A stretch of DNA of 64,000 nt from Takakia lepidozioides (lineage: Eukaryota > Streptophyta > Takakiopsida > Takakiales > Takakiaceae): the NCBI GenBank assembly GCA_030704615.1, contig CM060731.1, positions 72,520,756-72,584,755 on the forward strand, given 5' to 3'. Numbering within the stretch: position 1 is the first letter of the stretch; the number at the start of each line of letters is the position of its first letter. The position numbers and the translations under genes are program-made. Below, piece by piece: positions 53,222 through 64,000 of this stretch. The notes under the pieces were generated by a model, which saw nothing but the letters and a program-made list of their open reading frames with translations, was not told where the DNA came from and searched no databases.

Positions 53222-56200
53222 ACATCTTGTCTCCTTAGCAGACAACCGGCAGCTGAGTCCATCTCACGTTGCCCTCGGCTGAGGGCTATTTCTCTTGTTC
53301 TCTTCTTCCAACCTTTTTGTGTCTGATACAAAGGATGTCACTAGGGCTCTGTTCCTCTTTGCGATGCAAGATGTGGTGTACACTATGTTCGCGCCCATCT
53401 GTGCCTTGAGGATCACTTGCTGTTGGGAACCAGTGAGGATGCTGTGTTATGAGCACCATTGGTGTCTACGTCTACGCTACTCATTTTGGGAAATGTACAA
53501 ATGGTTATGGGTTAGGGACTGAGGGTTACGGGTAAGGTAAATGCTCTACACTGTCCGGCCAATCTCTATTTTGGGAAGGATTTTAGGGGCTGAACAGCTT
53601 GAATCTGTAAAACACAGCCAGATCAGCTACATTATTCATGGGCTCCTGTGGTTTGAAAACCAGCTCATGTCCTCTCATTGCAAACCCACCTTTCCAGGAG
53701 TGGGAATGACTACTATGGACCAACATGAATCATCCCCACTTAAAATTGCGGTGTAGGATTCATGCTCAGAAAATAAGGGGAAGAAATGGATGTAGTTGTC
53801 CCTGAATCTCTCTTTTGGCTAACATTAAATGAAATAGAGTGAGGGTCACACTGAAAAGTAACCAGGTCTGGGTATCATGACCTGAGAAAAGGGCATAGGT
53901 AGTCTAGGTAGTAAGGGCTGACGGGGTCAAGGAGCTCTCCTCCATGGGGGTGCAGTTCAAGGCTGCATATCTTGGGTTCTCCACATGTGTGGAGTTCCTT
54001 TTCCCCTTAAAGAGGCAGGGCGACCATAGCCAGATTGTATCAAATGCCAATTTTCTTCTGGCTATGGTGGAGAGATGTGATGTATTTGTTAAGTATTTGG
54101 TAACAGATCGTGCTGCAGGTACATACGCCCTGTGTGTTGCCCTGCACTGTTGTACCGTAAAACACACTTTGTAACTCTTTCACATTTAATGACCATACCA
54201 TTGCAGATGCCTGTTTCATGGGAGGCTATACAGCCTTTCAGAGCTGCCCATGTGTAGCTGGAGTGAATAATGAAGGTGTGGTATTGTCATGGTCTCCAGT
54301 GGGCTGGTGGGGGTCTCCTGGGTTATGAATTGCTCTGGTGTTTGACAACTGAATTTCTAGTGTTTCTTTCTCTTTATGTCTAGTGTTGCTATTAGGGTTG
54401 ATCAATTTTAGTGGGAAAAGTGTTGTCAGGAGGCATGATTCTCTTGGACTCAATCTGAGGGAATGAGGTACTTCACGTCTGGAGTTCTTTTTCCTAAGAA
54501 AAAGACTACTACTTCTAGACTTCAGATGACAAGTGATGAAGTGTATGGCATGACACCTGGATATACTGCATAAGTCACCTCTCTCCGCAGGCCCCACTAT
54601 AGGGCAAAATGAGTCAATCTCTCTGTCTCCTGTCCACTCCATGCCCCATTTATACTGTTTATATCAGTTACGACAACAGGGTGATACTCTCTGAAAATAT
54701 AGTTGTGGAGGTTGAATGAATGAAGGTTGTGTGGAAATATATATCCAAGGCAAATTAGTACATGCTAAGCATTGCAGACAGGCATGATCAGTTCAGTACA
54801 CAGGAGCAGCAGACATGCGCGAAGCTCCAAATAATTCCTTCAGGCAGGGCATCCTACTAATAGAAAACTATTCAGGTTATAATCTGTTGTTGCTTGCCCC
54901 TCTGATGGTTTTTCCACAACCTTGTAAACTTATATTATTTATTCAGCTCTGTGTAATGTAACTCCAAGAGGAAGATAAGGTTAACCTAGAAAGGGAGCCA
55001 GGGAAGCTATGTGTACACATCTATTTTGGTCACAGTGCAGTCATTCGCCTGTCTTGTGATTCATCGTAGACAACCCTCACTCAATAGTTGGGCTACTTAA
55101 AACTCAAAAACTTTGTTGTGCACTAGCATATAAAATTTCAAATTGGTTCATCACATATTGCGTGAGGAATGGTGGTTGGGCAGCATAAATAAAGCTGTAG
55201 TTTTTGATGGAAGCATCATTGTAAAGAATCTCTAGGTGAATGCGTGAATACACCTGCATTGATTACTCCTGTAGTTTCGCAGCAGGTCTTGAATATTGAA
55301 CTGTCAAACGACTATCTTGTAAGGTACCCACTGTATTCTCACAGAACATGTCCCAGCTCTCTTGCAAAGATCAGCGCATTCCTGCACATGACGAACACCA
55401 ATGAGTAGAGTGGTTGGATAAAGAAAATTTTACCAAGGTTATGTGGTGGGCACACCCAAAATGTGCCTCCAATGACAACTTTACAATCTAGTCTCCACTT
55501 CCCTTCAACAAAAGGGCCCCACCAAGTGGTCAGGCATATCCAGGAATAGCTGGCAAACTTTTAATAATTCTTCAGGCATTAGAAACTTAGAAGGAAAAGA
55601 TCAGGAAGAATGATCCCTGTCAATGTTGTCTCCCCCACGAAACATTGCCCATGAAATTGCCTTACTGCCGACCTCCACATTCCTCTCTCAAGTTGCCTCA
55701 CTAGCTTGACTGCGTGGCAAACAGCTTACCAGTGCTCCGCAAACAGCTTGAATCTTGTTTGCTTTTGTGGTCACAGAGAGGAAGGCCATGCAAGGAGCTG
55801 ATACCAAGGCCGAAGAGAACTCTATGTAACTGGGTAATTCAAAGCCTCTTCGGTTTGTTCAAAACTCTTTGAAACTACAGACTTCCACGACCTTCTCCTT
55901 GGAATTAATCTACACACTTGAAGCTCAGTCATGCTTGAAGCTCTCTCCAAACATGCAGATAAAGCAACACCATGGAACGACATACAGTCTGATTGCAACA
56001 CAACTGACATTACGAAATTCAGGCTTTGAAAGCTCAATTCTCTGTAAACGTATGTTCAAGCTGAAGAAACTACAAACCGGATCTGCACAAAAGAAAAACA
56101 CACACTTCGCCAGTTCAGTTTCCTATAAATGATCGAAGTTGACTTGCCATGATGTTCTTGATCTGAAATTCAGGTAGAAGTTTAGGGAATCCTCCAACGA

Positions 56201-56310
56201 TCTGAGGTTGGAGCCTTGGTCTAGATGGCACTTCACAGATTGACAAAAATTCATGTTGATAATACAAAGAAAGTTAACACAGGCTAACTTCATACCTCTT
56301 CCCCTACTGG
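53222..56310. other. Interval between convergent Pumilio and Peter Pan genes
   Basis: The first few hundred bases must be the Pumilio 3' UTR. The remainder is T/A-rich, with short unsupported frames only. No repeat family or RNA gene recognised. Both genes' polyadenylation sites should lie here; no single signal stands out. Confidence 0.45.
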
Positions 56311-59300
56311 TCATCTGGTCTTCTTGAATCTCTTCTGGCTACCTTTATCCTCTCTGCTAGGACCTCTCTTTCCTCTACTAGATGCACTCGCCTTAGGCCT
56401 TTCCCTGGCCTCACCATGCCTTTTACCATCTGCTTCATGACTCTTGCCAAACCTTTTGAAAAATTTGCCATGTGGCCGCTGGTGACTACCAGTCATGAAC
56501 CCTGCAAAATACCAGCTGAAATTGGTGAGCTTTTCAACATATCAGATCTCCAATGCCCACATGCAGCACCTAAACACCTCTCTCTCTCTCTCACTCTCTC
56601 TCACACTCTCTCTCTCGGCTGACCTCAAGGGTTTCCCCACTCTCGGCACTAGACTGAAATTCAAACTCAGGGCAGGTAGCCTACCTTTGATTAGCAAACA
56701 GACGCAGAGAGGAAAGGGGGATTGGAAGTGCCCGTTGTGTGGGCAACCTGAAGACAATATCCACTTCCTGAATCCTTGTCCTGGGTACTCTCACCAGAGA
56801 GACACCCTCTTCAATTCCATCAAGGGAATTGTTCCTGTACCTCTGGTCACCAACTTTAGCCCAGGCCCTTTTGGGGTCTAGTTATTGTTTGTGCGAAGGG
56901 ATTTCTAGAGGAAATCTGGAAAACTCGGATCAATTGCTTGTTTCAAGGTAAGTCATACTACTGGTTTAAGCCCCTGACAAAGATAGTTTCTGTCCCTTTG
57001 TGTTCCACTCAAACTGGCCACAAGGCTACGGCAAACAGCGTATTGCGAGTACATTCTCTCGGCTGGCTAGTTTGGAGTACCCCAGAACTGGTTCCATTGG
57101 ACCCCAAGTATGCCCTCAAGCGTACACAACAGCAAACATCACATCGGCCAATACCCACCAAAGTAGCAGCTATTTATACCATTACTTGTAGATTTTTGAA
57201 ACCAAAGCCCAACTCTGTTTGGGGCCCATGTGCCTGTTGGGCTTCCAGTAGGCTGACAGATATTCTCTTCTCCTCTCTCTCTGTCTCTCTCCTAGGATCA
57301 CGACAACCTCTCAAATAACATGACTTGCACTGCCTCCTCAACAATAATAACTCCAGACACGACATAACAAAAGGCAGAGATCCAACCTTCATCAGGCTCC
57401 TCCCCTACTTCCCGCCGATACCACTCGGCATCATCAATCTCCTTCTCCTCCACTAGCCCTGCACTGGTCGGTTCCTCGTCAGCATTTTTATTGTCCTCAT
57501 CATCCGTATCCTCCTCACCATCATCCTCCGCTTTCTCCTCTAGAGGCCTCCTCCTCTTTCGAGCATTTCTTTCCTGTTCTTTCCTCTTGACATTGGCGTC
57601 CTGCTCACCCTTCCGCTGCTTCCGCAGCGCTTCCCGTTTCTCCATGTGCTCCCTTAATGCTGCCACCTCCTCTGATGTCTTCTTTACATATTCATGAAAC
57701 ATGATACCTCCAGAGCAGAGGCCTTCTTCGACTTTCACCAGCTGAAGAGTCATGCGGGGCCCCACTTCATGCAGTTTAACAGAACTCTGCTGCGATGCGT
57801 GATTACCTTTACCATACTCATCTGCCAGCTCCACCCTGCCTTCATCCTCTGCCTCACTCTCTGAGCCATACCCAGCCCTACCATGACAAAATCTCAAGTA
57901 AGATGGTCATTACTTAACAGGAAATCCCCTACCGAGTAATGCAACATGGGAAGGCAAACAACTCAACAAAAGAAACTAGAAGTTCCAAACCTGAGTGGAA
58001 CGGTCCTACCTGAAAATTTCCTACCTGAAAATAAAGAGGACAGGGGAATGGTGCTTACTTGATGACAAACTCACTCACATCATTCAAATTCCTAAGATCT
58101 GGGAGCTTGCGGCGTTGCACAAGCTTGCGAATATTACGAGACACGCCAGTTGGCTGTGCTGATATGGAGTAATGTCGAAAATCAATGCACTTGGTCTTCT
58201 TGTCGTAGTTTAAAAGCAATACCCTCTGGCAAGTTGCCAGTTTCACCTGCGCCTCACTCCAAATCCAACCAACTGCGCTCAGACTACAATCAGAGGTGCC
58301 CCAGAATATACCCCTTCCCTATACTACACAAGTAAGAGAAAGAATGCTGGTATGATGCAGAGGCTACAGATTTCCTCATGGCAATGCGAAAATATTAAGA
58401 GGAGATTGAGTTTACCGTGTTGACATTAATGGCAGGAAACATGTTCTGGAACATGATGGTGATGAGCTTCAAATGTTCTTCTCCAGTTCCAAAACCATTG
58501 AGCACCACCTACAAACCCCACACTTTGACCATTCCACTCACTTCACAGTATCCTTCCATTGTCTCTATTCACATCCTTCTTCAGGTGAAATCCCAAATCA
58601 CTGACAGTTTCTGAACCCATATTAAGCTCCAACTGACATGAAAAACCTAGGGTCAAGATATAATCTTACCAAAGGAGAAGTCTTGTAGATGGATGGGGGG
58701 GCCCGAGGGTGGGCTTGGGCGCGAGCAATGTCAGCAGCCAATGAGTAGGCATGAACCTTGAAAGTCAGTGTGGGACCATGTGGGCTGCGTGCAATCCGCA
58801 GATATGGGGCTGTCTTTGTATTGGACATGACTAAGAAGTGTGTCACACCCAAAGGCGCCGCTACATGCACAAAGTCCTTCATTTTGTTCCGGCTTGTTTC
58901 CTACCCAACCAGCCCAAGATTTTAAATGGAAAGACGAAGAGGAAGAAAGAGGCCTTTCCCACTTCTCATACCCACAAAATATAATACCCAGAAGACCCAG
59001 AAGTCGAGGGATACAAACCTTAAGATTCATGGCTGTATGCGGCATCATAAGCTTGCGGAGATCATGCTGAAGGTTCCGCAGCAGCGCTGGCAGCTTGCCG
59101 CGCGCCAACACAAAACTCTTGGGCACTTTGTTACCAGGCGGCGGCACCGCTTGTGTCTGCGATACCTCTTGTGTTTTCTTCTTCTTCTGCAAAAGGCCAA
59201 AAACTCACATAAGAGAAAAGCAAAGCAAAGAAAAGCCACGTCCAAGTTAAAGAAGTGCTTTCAAACACTGTCAACAGACAACACCTTAAGGAAGCTCCAA

Positions 59301-59534
59301 GGGAAGAGGAAACAATAGTAAATAGAAAGGAAAACAGAAAGAATGCTGTCTCGCAACTTAGAGAGCCAGTCTAAGAGTATCACAGAAACCCACTGTATCT
59401 GTAAAACAATGACCAGCTATTACAACTCCTCACTGATTTCATGAGTTCCCAACAGAGGGTGCAGACGTACTCAGTTTCTGAGCCAAACCGGGGAGTCTCA
59501 GCTCACACATATTCTGGAAATATCGTAGAATAAT

Positions 59535-59607
<73 letters not shown>

Positions 59608-59729
59608 CTGACTAACCAAAGTGGAGGGCAGCTTTTGAAGCACGCATAGTTGAAATTCAGCAAAGAAAGAGCAATCAGAAGAAAAACAACAGATCTGAAG
59701 TAATCGCATACCCTTCTGGTGAGTCCCAT
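56311..59729 (-). CDS. PPAN: Peter Pan / SSF1-like Brix-domain ribosome biogenesis protein
   Basis: Seven exons join in phase on the minus strand: 59729-59712, 59186-59019, 58900-58670, 58508-58416, 58246-58059, 57877-57387 and 56501-56311 (459 codons plus stop; all GT-AG). The short first exon MGLTRR is followed by KKKKTQEV. KSFVLARGKLPALLRNLQHD, FVHVAAPLGVTHFLVMSNTK, GPTLTFKVHAYSLAADIA, QNMFPAINVNT, IDFRHYSISAQPTGVSRNIR and GPRMTLQLVKVEEGLCSGG follow the Brix domain of Peter Pan proteins from end to end. A Lys/Arg-Glu coiled region, EVGEEPDE and a basic tail complete it. The protein acts in the nucleolus in 27S pre-rRNA maturation and 60S assembly. An in-frame ATG at 59,849 could add 40 residues, but the telo-box overlaps it, so I prefer 59,729. 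Confidence 0.92.
56579..56900 (+). mobile_element. Relic of a non-LTR retrotransposon 3' region in the last PPAN intron
   Basis: After a (TC)n tract (56,579-56,617) the plus-strand frame reads TRLKFKLRAGSLPLISKQTQ and WKCPLCGQPEDNIHFLNPC, the Cys-x2-Cys...His-x4-Cys pattern and context of the zinc finger found after the reverse transcriptase of many LINE-type elements. It then runs to a stop at 56,879-56,881. It lies antisense in the 885-bp intron between exons 6 and 7. No RT core is present. Confidence 0.6.
59537..59605. repeat. (AG)34 microsatellite in PPAN intron 1
   Basis: An uninterrupted AG run of 69 bases. On the transcribed strand of PPAN it is CT, lying between the first exon and the acceptor of exon 2. 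Confidence 0.98.
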
Positions 59730-59851
59730 GATGCCCCTCGCAGAATGCGATTCCCCTGCCTTGCAAAACCTCCAAAGCTTCCTCGGACAACACGACAGTT
59801 TCGTCTTCAAAGAGCTTAGGTTTAGAGCTGTTAGGGTTAGGTTTGGCATTG

Positions 59852-59860
59852 TTAGGGTTT
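59852..59860 (-). promoter_or_regulatory. Telo-box of the PPAN promoter
   Basis: AAACCCTAA on the PPAN strand, with further CCCTAA words at 59,831-59,836. Telo-boxes near the transcription start are typical of plant ribosomal-protein and ribosome-biogenesis genes, which agrees with the gene downstream. Confidence 0.8.
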
Positions 59861-60281
59861 AGGTAGGTTAGATTTTAAAAATACTTGTTTTTCGTTTGTT
59901 TTCTCAGATTCTCATAACTTATTGTACTCTCCTAGAATATTCCTAGAGTTTTATTAGTAGAATAAATAAAATAAAATAAAATAAAAAGTTTCTCGTATTA
60001 TACAGTGTTTTTTATTTCACTTTTCCAAAATCGCAGGTAGGGCGACATGTAAGTTCTACCAGCGCCCACGTGGCGAGAATAACGAGGTGACAGAGGTAGA
60101 AAAATAGCTCAGATGTCATAGTCTAACACGTACTATAAGAACAATATGGCTCCTTATATTTACCCATTGGCGCTTTCTGGCGATTTTCTTCATAATTCCT
60201 TAGTAAAAGTAGCTGCCCATTTTCTAGGCGATTTTTCGCCAGATTTAAATATACGAGTCATATATGAGCCGCCCTCATAGC
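59861..60281 (-). promoter_or_regulatory. Upstream region of PPAN
   Basis: No gene seen. AT-rich, with (AAAAT)n-like tract at 59,965-59,988, a CACGTG box at 60,068-60,073, and two GGCGA/TCGCC-type words around 60,170-60,240. The copia LTR begins at 60,282, so the element lies about 430 bp from the telo-box. Confidence 0.45.
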
Positions 60282-60651
60282 TATTGGAATTCGACAGAGA
60301 ATAGAAATAAAAGATGAACTGATTACTGAGAACTCTCCACCCAAACCATAGGACCACAACAAGCTGTGTCCACCCTCCGAGCTCTCTTTATTTATACTCA
60401 AAGTCTAATCCAGAAATAGCTGAGATAACTATAACATAACTCCATGTTTTTACTTAAGTTATCTCCATCTGCTATTCTGGTACAATGACTTGAGTCTCTA
60501 ATAACTGAAGCTGAGTTTATCTATCTTTTAGCTAACTGAGGCTTATTTCTAATGTTAACTGTGACTTGTCAGCACTACTATTATGGAAGCCTGACTTGTC
60601 ATCACAGTAACTCTAGGTAGTAGTAACTTGGTCAGGAATTGATTTCCAACA
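60282..60651 (-). repeat. 3' LTR of the copia element
   Basis: Begins TGTTGGAAATC right after the purine tract GAGTGGGG (60,652-60,660) and ends TTCCAATA at 60,282, giving about 370 bp with short inverted ends. TATAAATAAAG at about 60,386-60,397 is the likely TATA box. Confidence 0.8.
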
Positions 60652-60662
60652 CCCCACTCAAC

Positions 60663-61622
60663 GAGTTACCAAGTAAAGCATTTGACTATTCCCATTAAGC
60701 CTCGAAAGCGTTCAAGCTTTTCAGCACTAAGCCCTTTTGTCAGTACGTCTGCAACCATGTTGTTGGTGTTGCAATATACAAGCTTGACAACTCCAACTTC
60801 AATATTTTCTCGTACCAAATAATGATGAATCTTAATATGTTTTGTGCGAGCATGAAACATTTGATTCTTTGATAGAGCAATACATTGTCATCATATATGA
60901 CCATGATATCCATTTGTGGACGACCAATGCTAGATAGAAATGATGATAACCATAAAGCTTGTCTTGTAGCTTGAGATGCAGCCATATATTCTGCCTCAGT
61001 CGAGGACATAACAATTGTAGATTGCTTCTTGCTGCTCCAGCTTACAGCTTCATTCGCTATCATAAAAACATAGTCAGATGTAAAGTGACGGTCATCAACA
61101 TTATCAGCCCAATCTGCATTACAATAGCTGTATAGCTCTGTGCTTTTGCAAGCACTATCTGAGATACCATATGAACCCACTTGATCCAACTGAACATTAT
61201 CATTTTCTCAAACACAAACCATAGTCCAGTGTGCCTCATAGATAACGAAAAATCCGCTTTACTGCAACCCAATGGAGTTGCCCAAGGTTAGCCACAAATT
61301 GGCTTACAACCCCCATTGCTTGTGCAATATCTGACCTTGTACAAACCATTGCATACATGAGATTTCCCACAGCACTCTGATAGGGAACATCTCTCATTGT
61401 CTCTAAGTCTGCAGCACTCTTAGGACTCATCTCATTTGAGAATTTACAATTTGGAACAAACGGGGTATTTACCGGCATATTTTCAGCCATACCAAAGCGC
61501 CTTAAGATATCTTCAAGATACTTATGCTGGTTCAGGTAAATCGCTCGGTCTTGTCGAATATAAGATACCAATACCCCCAAGCAGTACTGGATCTCTTTCA
61601 GATCCACTATCTCAAACTTCAT
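60663..61622 (-). pseudogene. copia reverse transcriptase end and RNase H
   Basis: KFEIVDLKEIQYCLGVLVSY, YQSAVGNLMYAMVCTRSDIA and QFVANLGQLHW (61,236-61,622), then a frameshift, and YCNADWADNVDDRHFTSDYV, SSTEAEYMAASQATRQALWL of RNase H (60,740-61,189), ending ...GIVKCFTW at the stop by 60,666. Confidence 0.85.
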
Positions 61623-62000
61623 TGAGATATCACTTTGTCTTTTTCAACAAAGCCTGATCAACACATGATCACAGGATCTCTTTCAGATCCACCATCTCAA
61701 ACCTCTTTGAGATATCACTTTGTCTTTTCAACAAGGACTGATCATTAACACATGATCACATGATCTCTTTCAGATCCACTATCTCAAAACTCTTTGAGAT
61801 ATCACTTTATCTTTTCAACAAAGACTGATCATTAACACATGATCACAAGATCTCTTTCAGATCCACCATCTCAAACCTCTTTGAGATATCACTTTGTCTT
61901 TGTTTCAACAAAGTCAATTTGTTATGATCACACAACCATTATCTCAATCTCATTTGAGATATTGACACTATGTATGTGTTTCAACAGAGTCAAGTCATTA
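61589..62000. repeat. 86-bp tandem expansion of reverse-transcriptase codons
   Basis: 'gatctctttcagatccac' starts at 61,589, 61,675, 61,761 and 61,849 (periods 86, 86, 88), followed by a diverged fifth unit. On the coding strand each unit re-encodes KRFEMVDLKEI. 86 is not a multiple of three, so the frame is lost. Confidence 0.95.
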
Positions 62001-62345
62001 CAGACCAAGATCAGATCATCAACATACAATGTTATGATCACAGAAGAGTTTCCATAAACCCTCTTATAATAAACACTATAATCAGCAGAACTCCTCTCAA
62101 ACTCTTCAGCCATGAAATATATATCAATCTTAGTATTCCATGCCCTAGGGGATTGCTTCAAACCATACAAGGACTTGAGGAGCTTACACACCATCCTTTC
62201 CTTCCATTTTACAGCAAATCCCTCCGGCTGGTCCATGTATATTTCTTCGATAAGATCTCCATTGAGAAAGGCTGTACATACATCTATTTGATGTACCTCA
62301 AGATTTTCAACAGCAGCAAACGCTAGAATCACTCGAATTGACTTC
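61928..62345 (-). pseudogene. copia reverse transcriptase core
   Basis: KSIRVILAFAAVENLEVHQI, DVCTAFLNGDLIEEIYMDQP, LYGLKQSPRAWNTKI and ITLYVDDLILVCND (YVDD catalytic pair). The frame decays into repeat sequence after 61,960 and is preceded by the inserted block at 62,346. Confidence 0.9.
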
Positions 62346-62495
62346 TGCCCTTTCTTCCAACTGCAAAACAATTCAAATGCAAGAATGAACCAAAAAACAA
62401 TCACAGCCAATGTAACAGCCAATGGAAAGAGAAGGACAGAAAAATCGAAAAGAAAGTGACACAACAAAGGACATCATACCTGGCTCCAATAAGTG
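62346..62495 (-). repeat. Foreign intron-bearing block inside copia polymerase
   Basis: Homologous over its full 150 bp to intron 3 and exon edges of the element B methyltransferase gene (5,457-5,605). It lies between DYNETFSSV and KSIRV of the reverse transcriptase, where related elements have only about three residues. The intron part (62,361-62,479, 119 bp) keeps GTATGA...TTGCAG. Read unspliced, 150 nt keeps the frame but adds a TGA; spliced, the frame shifts. Confidence 0.9.
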
Positions 62496-63968
62496 AACAG
62501 AGGAGAAGGTTTCATTGTAATCAATACCTTCAATTTGCGAAAACCCCTTTGCAACCAAGCGCGCTTTGTACCTTGCTACAGAACCATCTACATTATACTT
62601 AACCTTGAAAATCCATTTGCAGCCAACAGACTGCCGTCCAGATGGAAGTTGAACAAGACTCCAAGTCTTATTATCCTAAAGAGACTTAAACTCAGCTGCC
62701 ATAGCTTCCTTCCAGTGTGAAGAGTTCCCACTCCTCATTGCATCTGACACACTTTGAGGTTCATCACTGTCAATGAAATAAACAGAAGATAATTTTGAGG
62801 ATTTTTCAACCATAGTAGATTGTACCTCTTCCATTTGAACCTCAACTATCTCTTCAACAATCTTCTCTTCCATTTTATCTTCATGTGCTAGAGTCAAATT
62901 CTTTTTTTCTGCATGGTCCATATAGTAACTTGGAACTATTGTTTCCTGATGAAAGTTCATGGACTCATTGAATATCTCATCACGACTGATGATCACATAC
63001 TTGCTCTCAAGGTTATACAACTTATACCCTTTGGTTTCTTCACAATAACCAATGAAAATACACTTGATTACTTTTGCATCCAATTTCTTTCTTACTTCTT
63101 TTGGAACATGGGCAAATGCAACACACCCAAAGACGCGCAAATGATCAACTGAAGGTTTTTCACCCTTCCAAACCTCTTCAGGTGTTTTTGTAAAGATTGC
63201 CTTAGTAGGAAGTCGATTATGGAGGTATGCTGCAGTCGCCACTGCTTCTGCCCAGAAACGGTGGTCCAACCTCATGTGTTGCAACATACACCTCACACTC
63301 TCAACAAGTGTTCGATTCTTCTTCTCTGCAACTCCATTCTATTCTGGCGTATATGGTGTGGTTGATTGTTTCAGAATACCATTCTCCCTGCAGAACTGAT
63401 TAAAGTTCTTTGAGATGTATTCACCACCACCATCGCACCAAAGAGCTTTGATTTTTTGTTCAGTTTGACTCTCCACCAAAGCTTTGAATGCCTTGAACCT
63501 ATCAAGAATTCCAAACTTGTTTTGCATTGTGTAGAGAAATGTTTTCTTGGAAAAATCATCAATGAAGGTCAAGAAATACTTTGCACCTCTATGAGATTCA
63601 ATTGACATAGGACTGCATAGATCTGTATGAACCAGCTCAAAAACCTTATTTGTTTGAGAACCTCCATCATTTGGAAATGAGTTGCAATGGTGTTCACCGT
63701 ACACACATCCATCACAAAAACTCAAGATCCGATCTCCTGAAAGATCCATGCCTTTAAACAGATTGTTAGCTGACATGCATGCCAAACTTTGCATTGAGAC
63801 ATGTCCAAGTCTCTGATGCCAGATGTTACTTTGCTTGAGAGTAGTAATACACTCCGCATGTAAAGCCTGGACAACCCCAACCAGCTTGTACAATCTTGCA
63901 TCTTTCACTACCTCAACTATTACTTCACTGTCAAACTTCACCCAACAATGATTGGTAGAAAAATTCAA
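62496..63968 (-). pseudogene. copia integrase and start of reverse transcriptase
   Basis: WHQRLGHVSMQSLACM and CDGCVYGEHHCNSFP form the HHCC zinc site; VHTDLCSPMSIES, FIDDFSKKTFLY and WCDGGGEYISKNF carry the integrase D,D,E residues. TAG at 63,340 region (PE-stop-NGVAEKKNR, Gln in relatives) breaks it; then VRCMLQHMRLDHRFWAEAVA to the RT start [15 protein letters not shown], with a second stop near 62,676. Confidence 0.88.
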
Positions 63969-64000
63969 CCGTAAGACTTTGCTCAGTTAGCTGACTAACT

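Larger units (their letters stand above)
60282..64000 (-). mobile_element. Ty1/copia retrotransposon, right part beyond the window
   Basis: Order on the minus strand is integrase, reverse transcriptase, RNase H, 3' LTR. The 5' LTR and gag lie beyond 64,000. The coding part is broken by a stop in the integrase, a 150-bp foreign intron-bearing block (62,346-62,495) and an 86-bp tandem expansion (about 61,589-62,000). Confidence 0.9.

Noticed and set aside
58731-59192. Single 153-codon frame as a separate gene
   Set aside because: It reads through a PPAN exon into an intron; splice sites and Brix-domain order show that it is exon 2.
59439-59849. 136-codon frame with long Ser-Leu run
   Set aside because: The Ser-Leu stretch is the (CT)n microsatellite in intron 1; only the MGLTRR codons are used.
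1-64000. tRNA, rRNA or other structural RNA genes
   Set aside because: I looked for cloverleaf-like or conserved rRNA stretches and saw none; the only tRNA-related sequence is the retrotransposon primer-binding site.

Overview
This is a repeat-dense nuclear segment from a plant-lineage (streptophyte) genome. The evidence is GT-AG introns of 70-920 bases, a plant telo-box promoter, plant-type Ty1/copia and chromodomain Ty3/gypsy retrotransposons, Mutator-like (MULE) elements, and two single-copy-type host genes. I cannot name the species. A charophyte alga or a seed-free land plant would fit, but that is inference.

Layout. (1) 516-29,505: a huge MULE ('element A'). It has long GC-rich terminal inverted repeats (516-880 and about 29,130-29,505) and a broken transposase (1,028-2,208, 15,182-15,381, 15,935-17,189). 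A second, minus-strand gene ends in a Ulp1/C48-like cysteine protease exon. Nested inside A are a 12.7 kb element B (about 2,248-14,935), sitting in the transposase intron, and a decayed chromodomain Ty3/gypsy element (about 19,500-24,700). (2) 29,506-30,789: a 5'-truncated pogo/Tigger element with a right TIR and TA target site. (3) About 30,970-44,926: a second MULE ('element C') with the same architecture as A. Its 5' third has been inverted, and the 9-bp target duplication proves this because one copy is now reverse-complemented. (4) 44,927-47,316: leader and upstream DNA of a Pumilio gene. (5) 47,317-53,221: Pumilio (CCCH finger plus 8 PUF repeats, 5 coding exons, plus strand). (6) 56,311-59,729: Peter Pan/SSF1 ribosome-biogenesis gene (7 coding exons, minus strand). 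It converges on Pumilio, has a telo-box promoter, and carries a LINE relic in its last intron. (7) 60,282-64,000: a Ty1/copia element (minus strand) running off the right edge.

The most unusual content is in element B. It has two divergent genes separated by a 2.5 kb array of about 20 near-perfect 40-bp palindromes. The plus-strand gene is a SWIM-finger DDE transposase-like protein. The minus-strand gene is a 9-exon gene combining a ParB-like 'DGNHR' region with a permuted N6/N4-type DNA methyltransferase domain (three nonsense codons in this copy). One intron of that gene, with about 15 nt of exon on each side, also occurs inside the reverse transcriptase of the unrelated copia element 57 kb away.

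In elements A and C the transposase and the minus-strand protease-like gene are convergent, an arrangement known from MuDR-type and ULP1-carrying MULEs. Introns and spacers in both are made of short degenerate words (CAGACTG/GGTCTG, AGTCCRCT, GTCGCAA) repeated without a fixed period. All transposon genes here carry stops, frameshifts or lost catalytic residues. The only intact protein genes I can support are Pumilio and Peter Pan. Element B's transposase is nearly intact.
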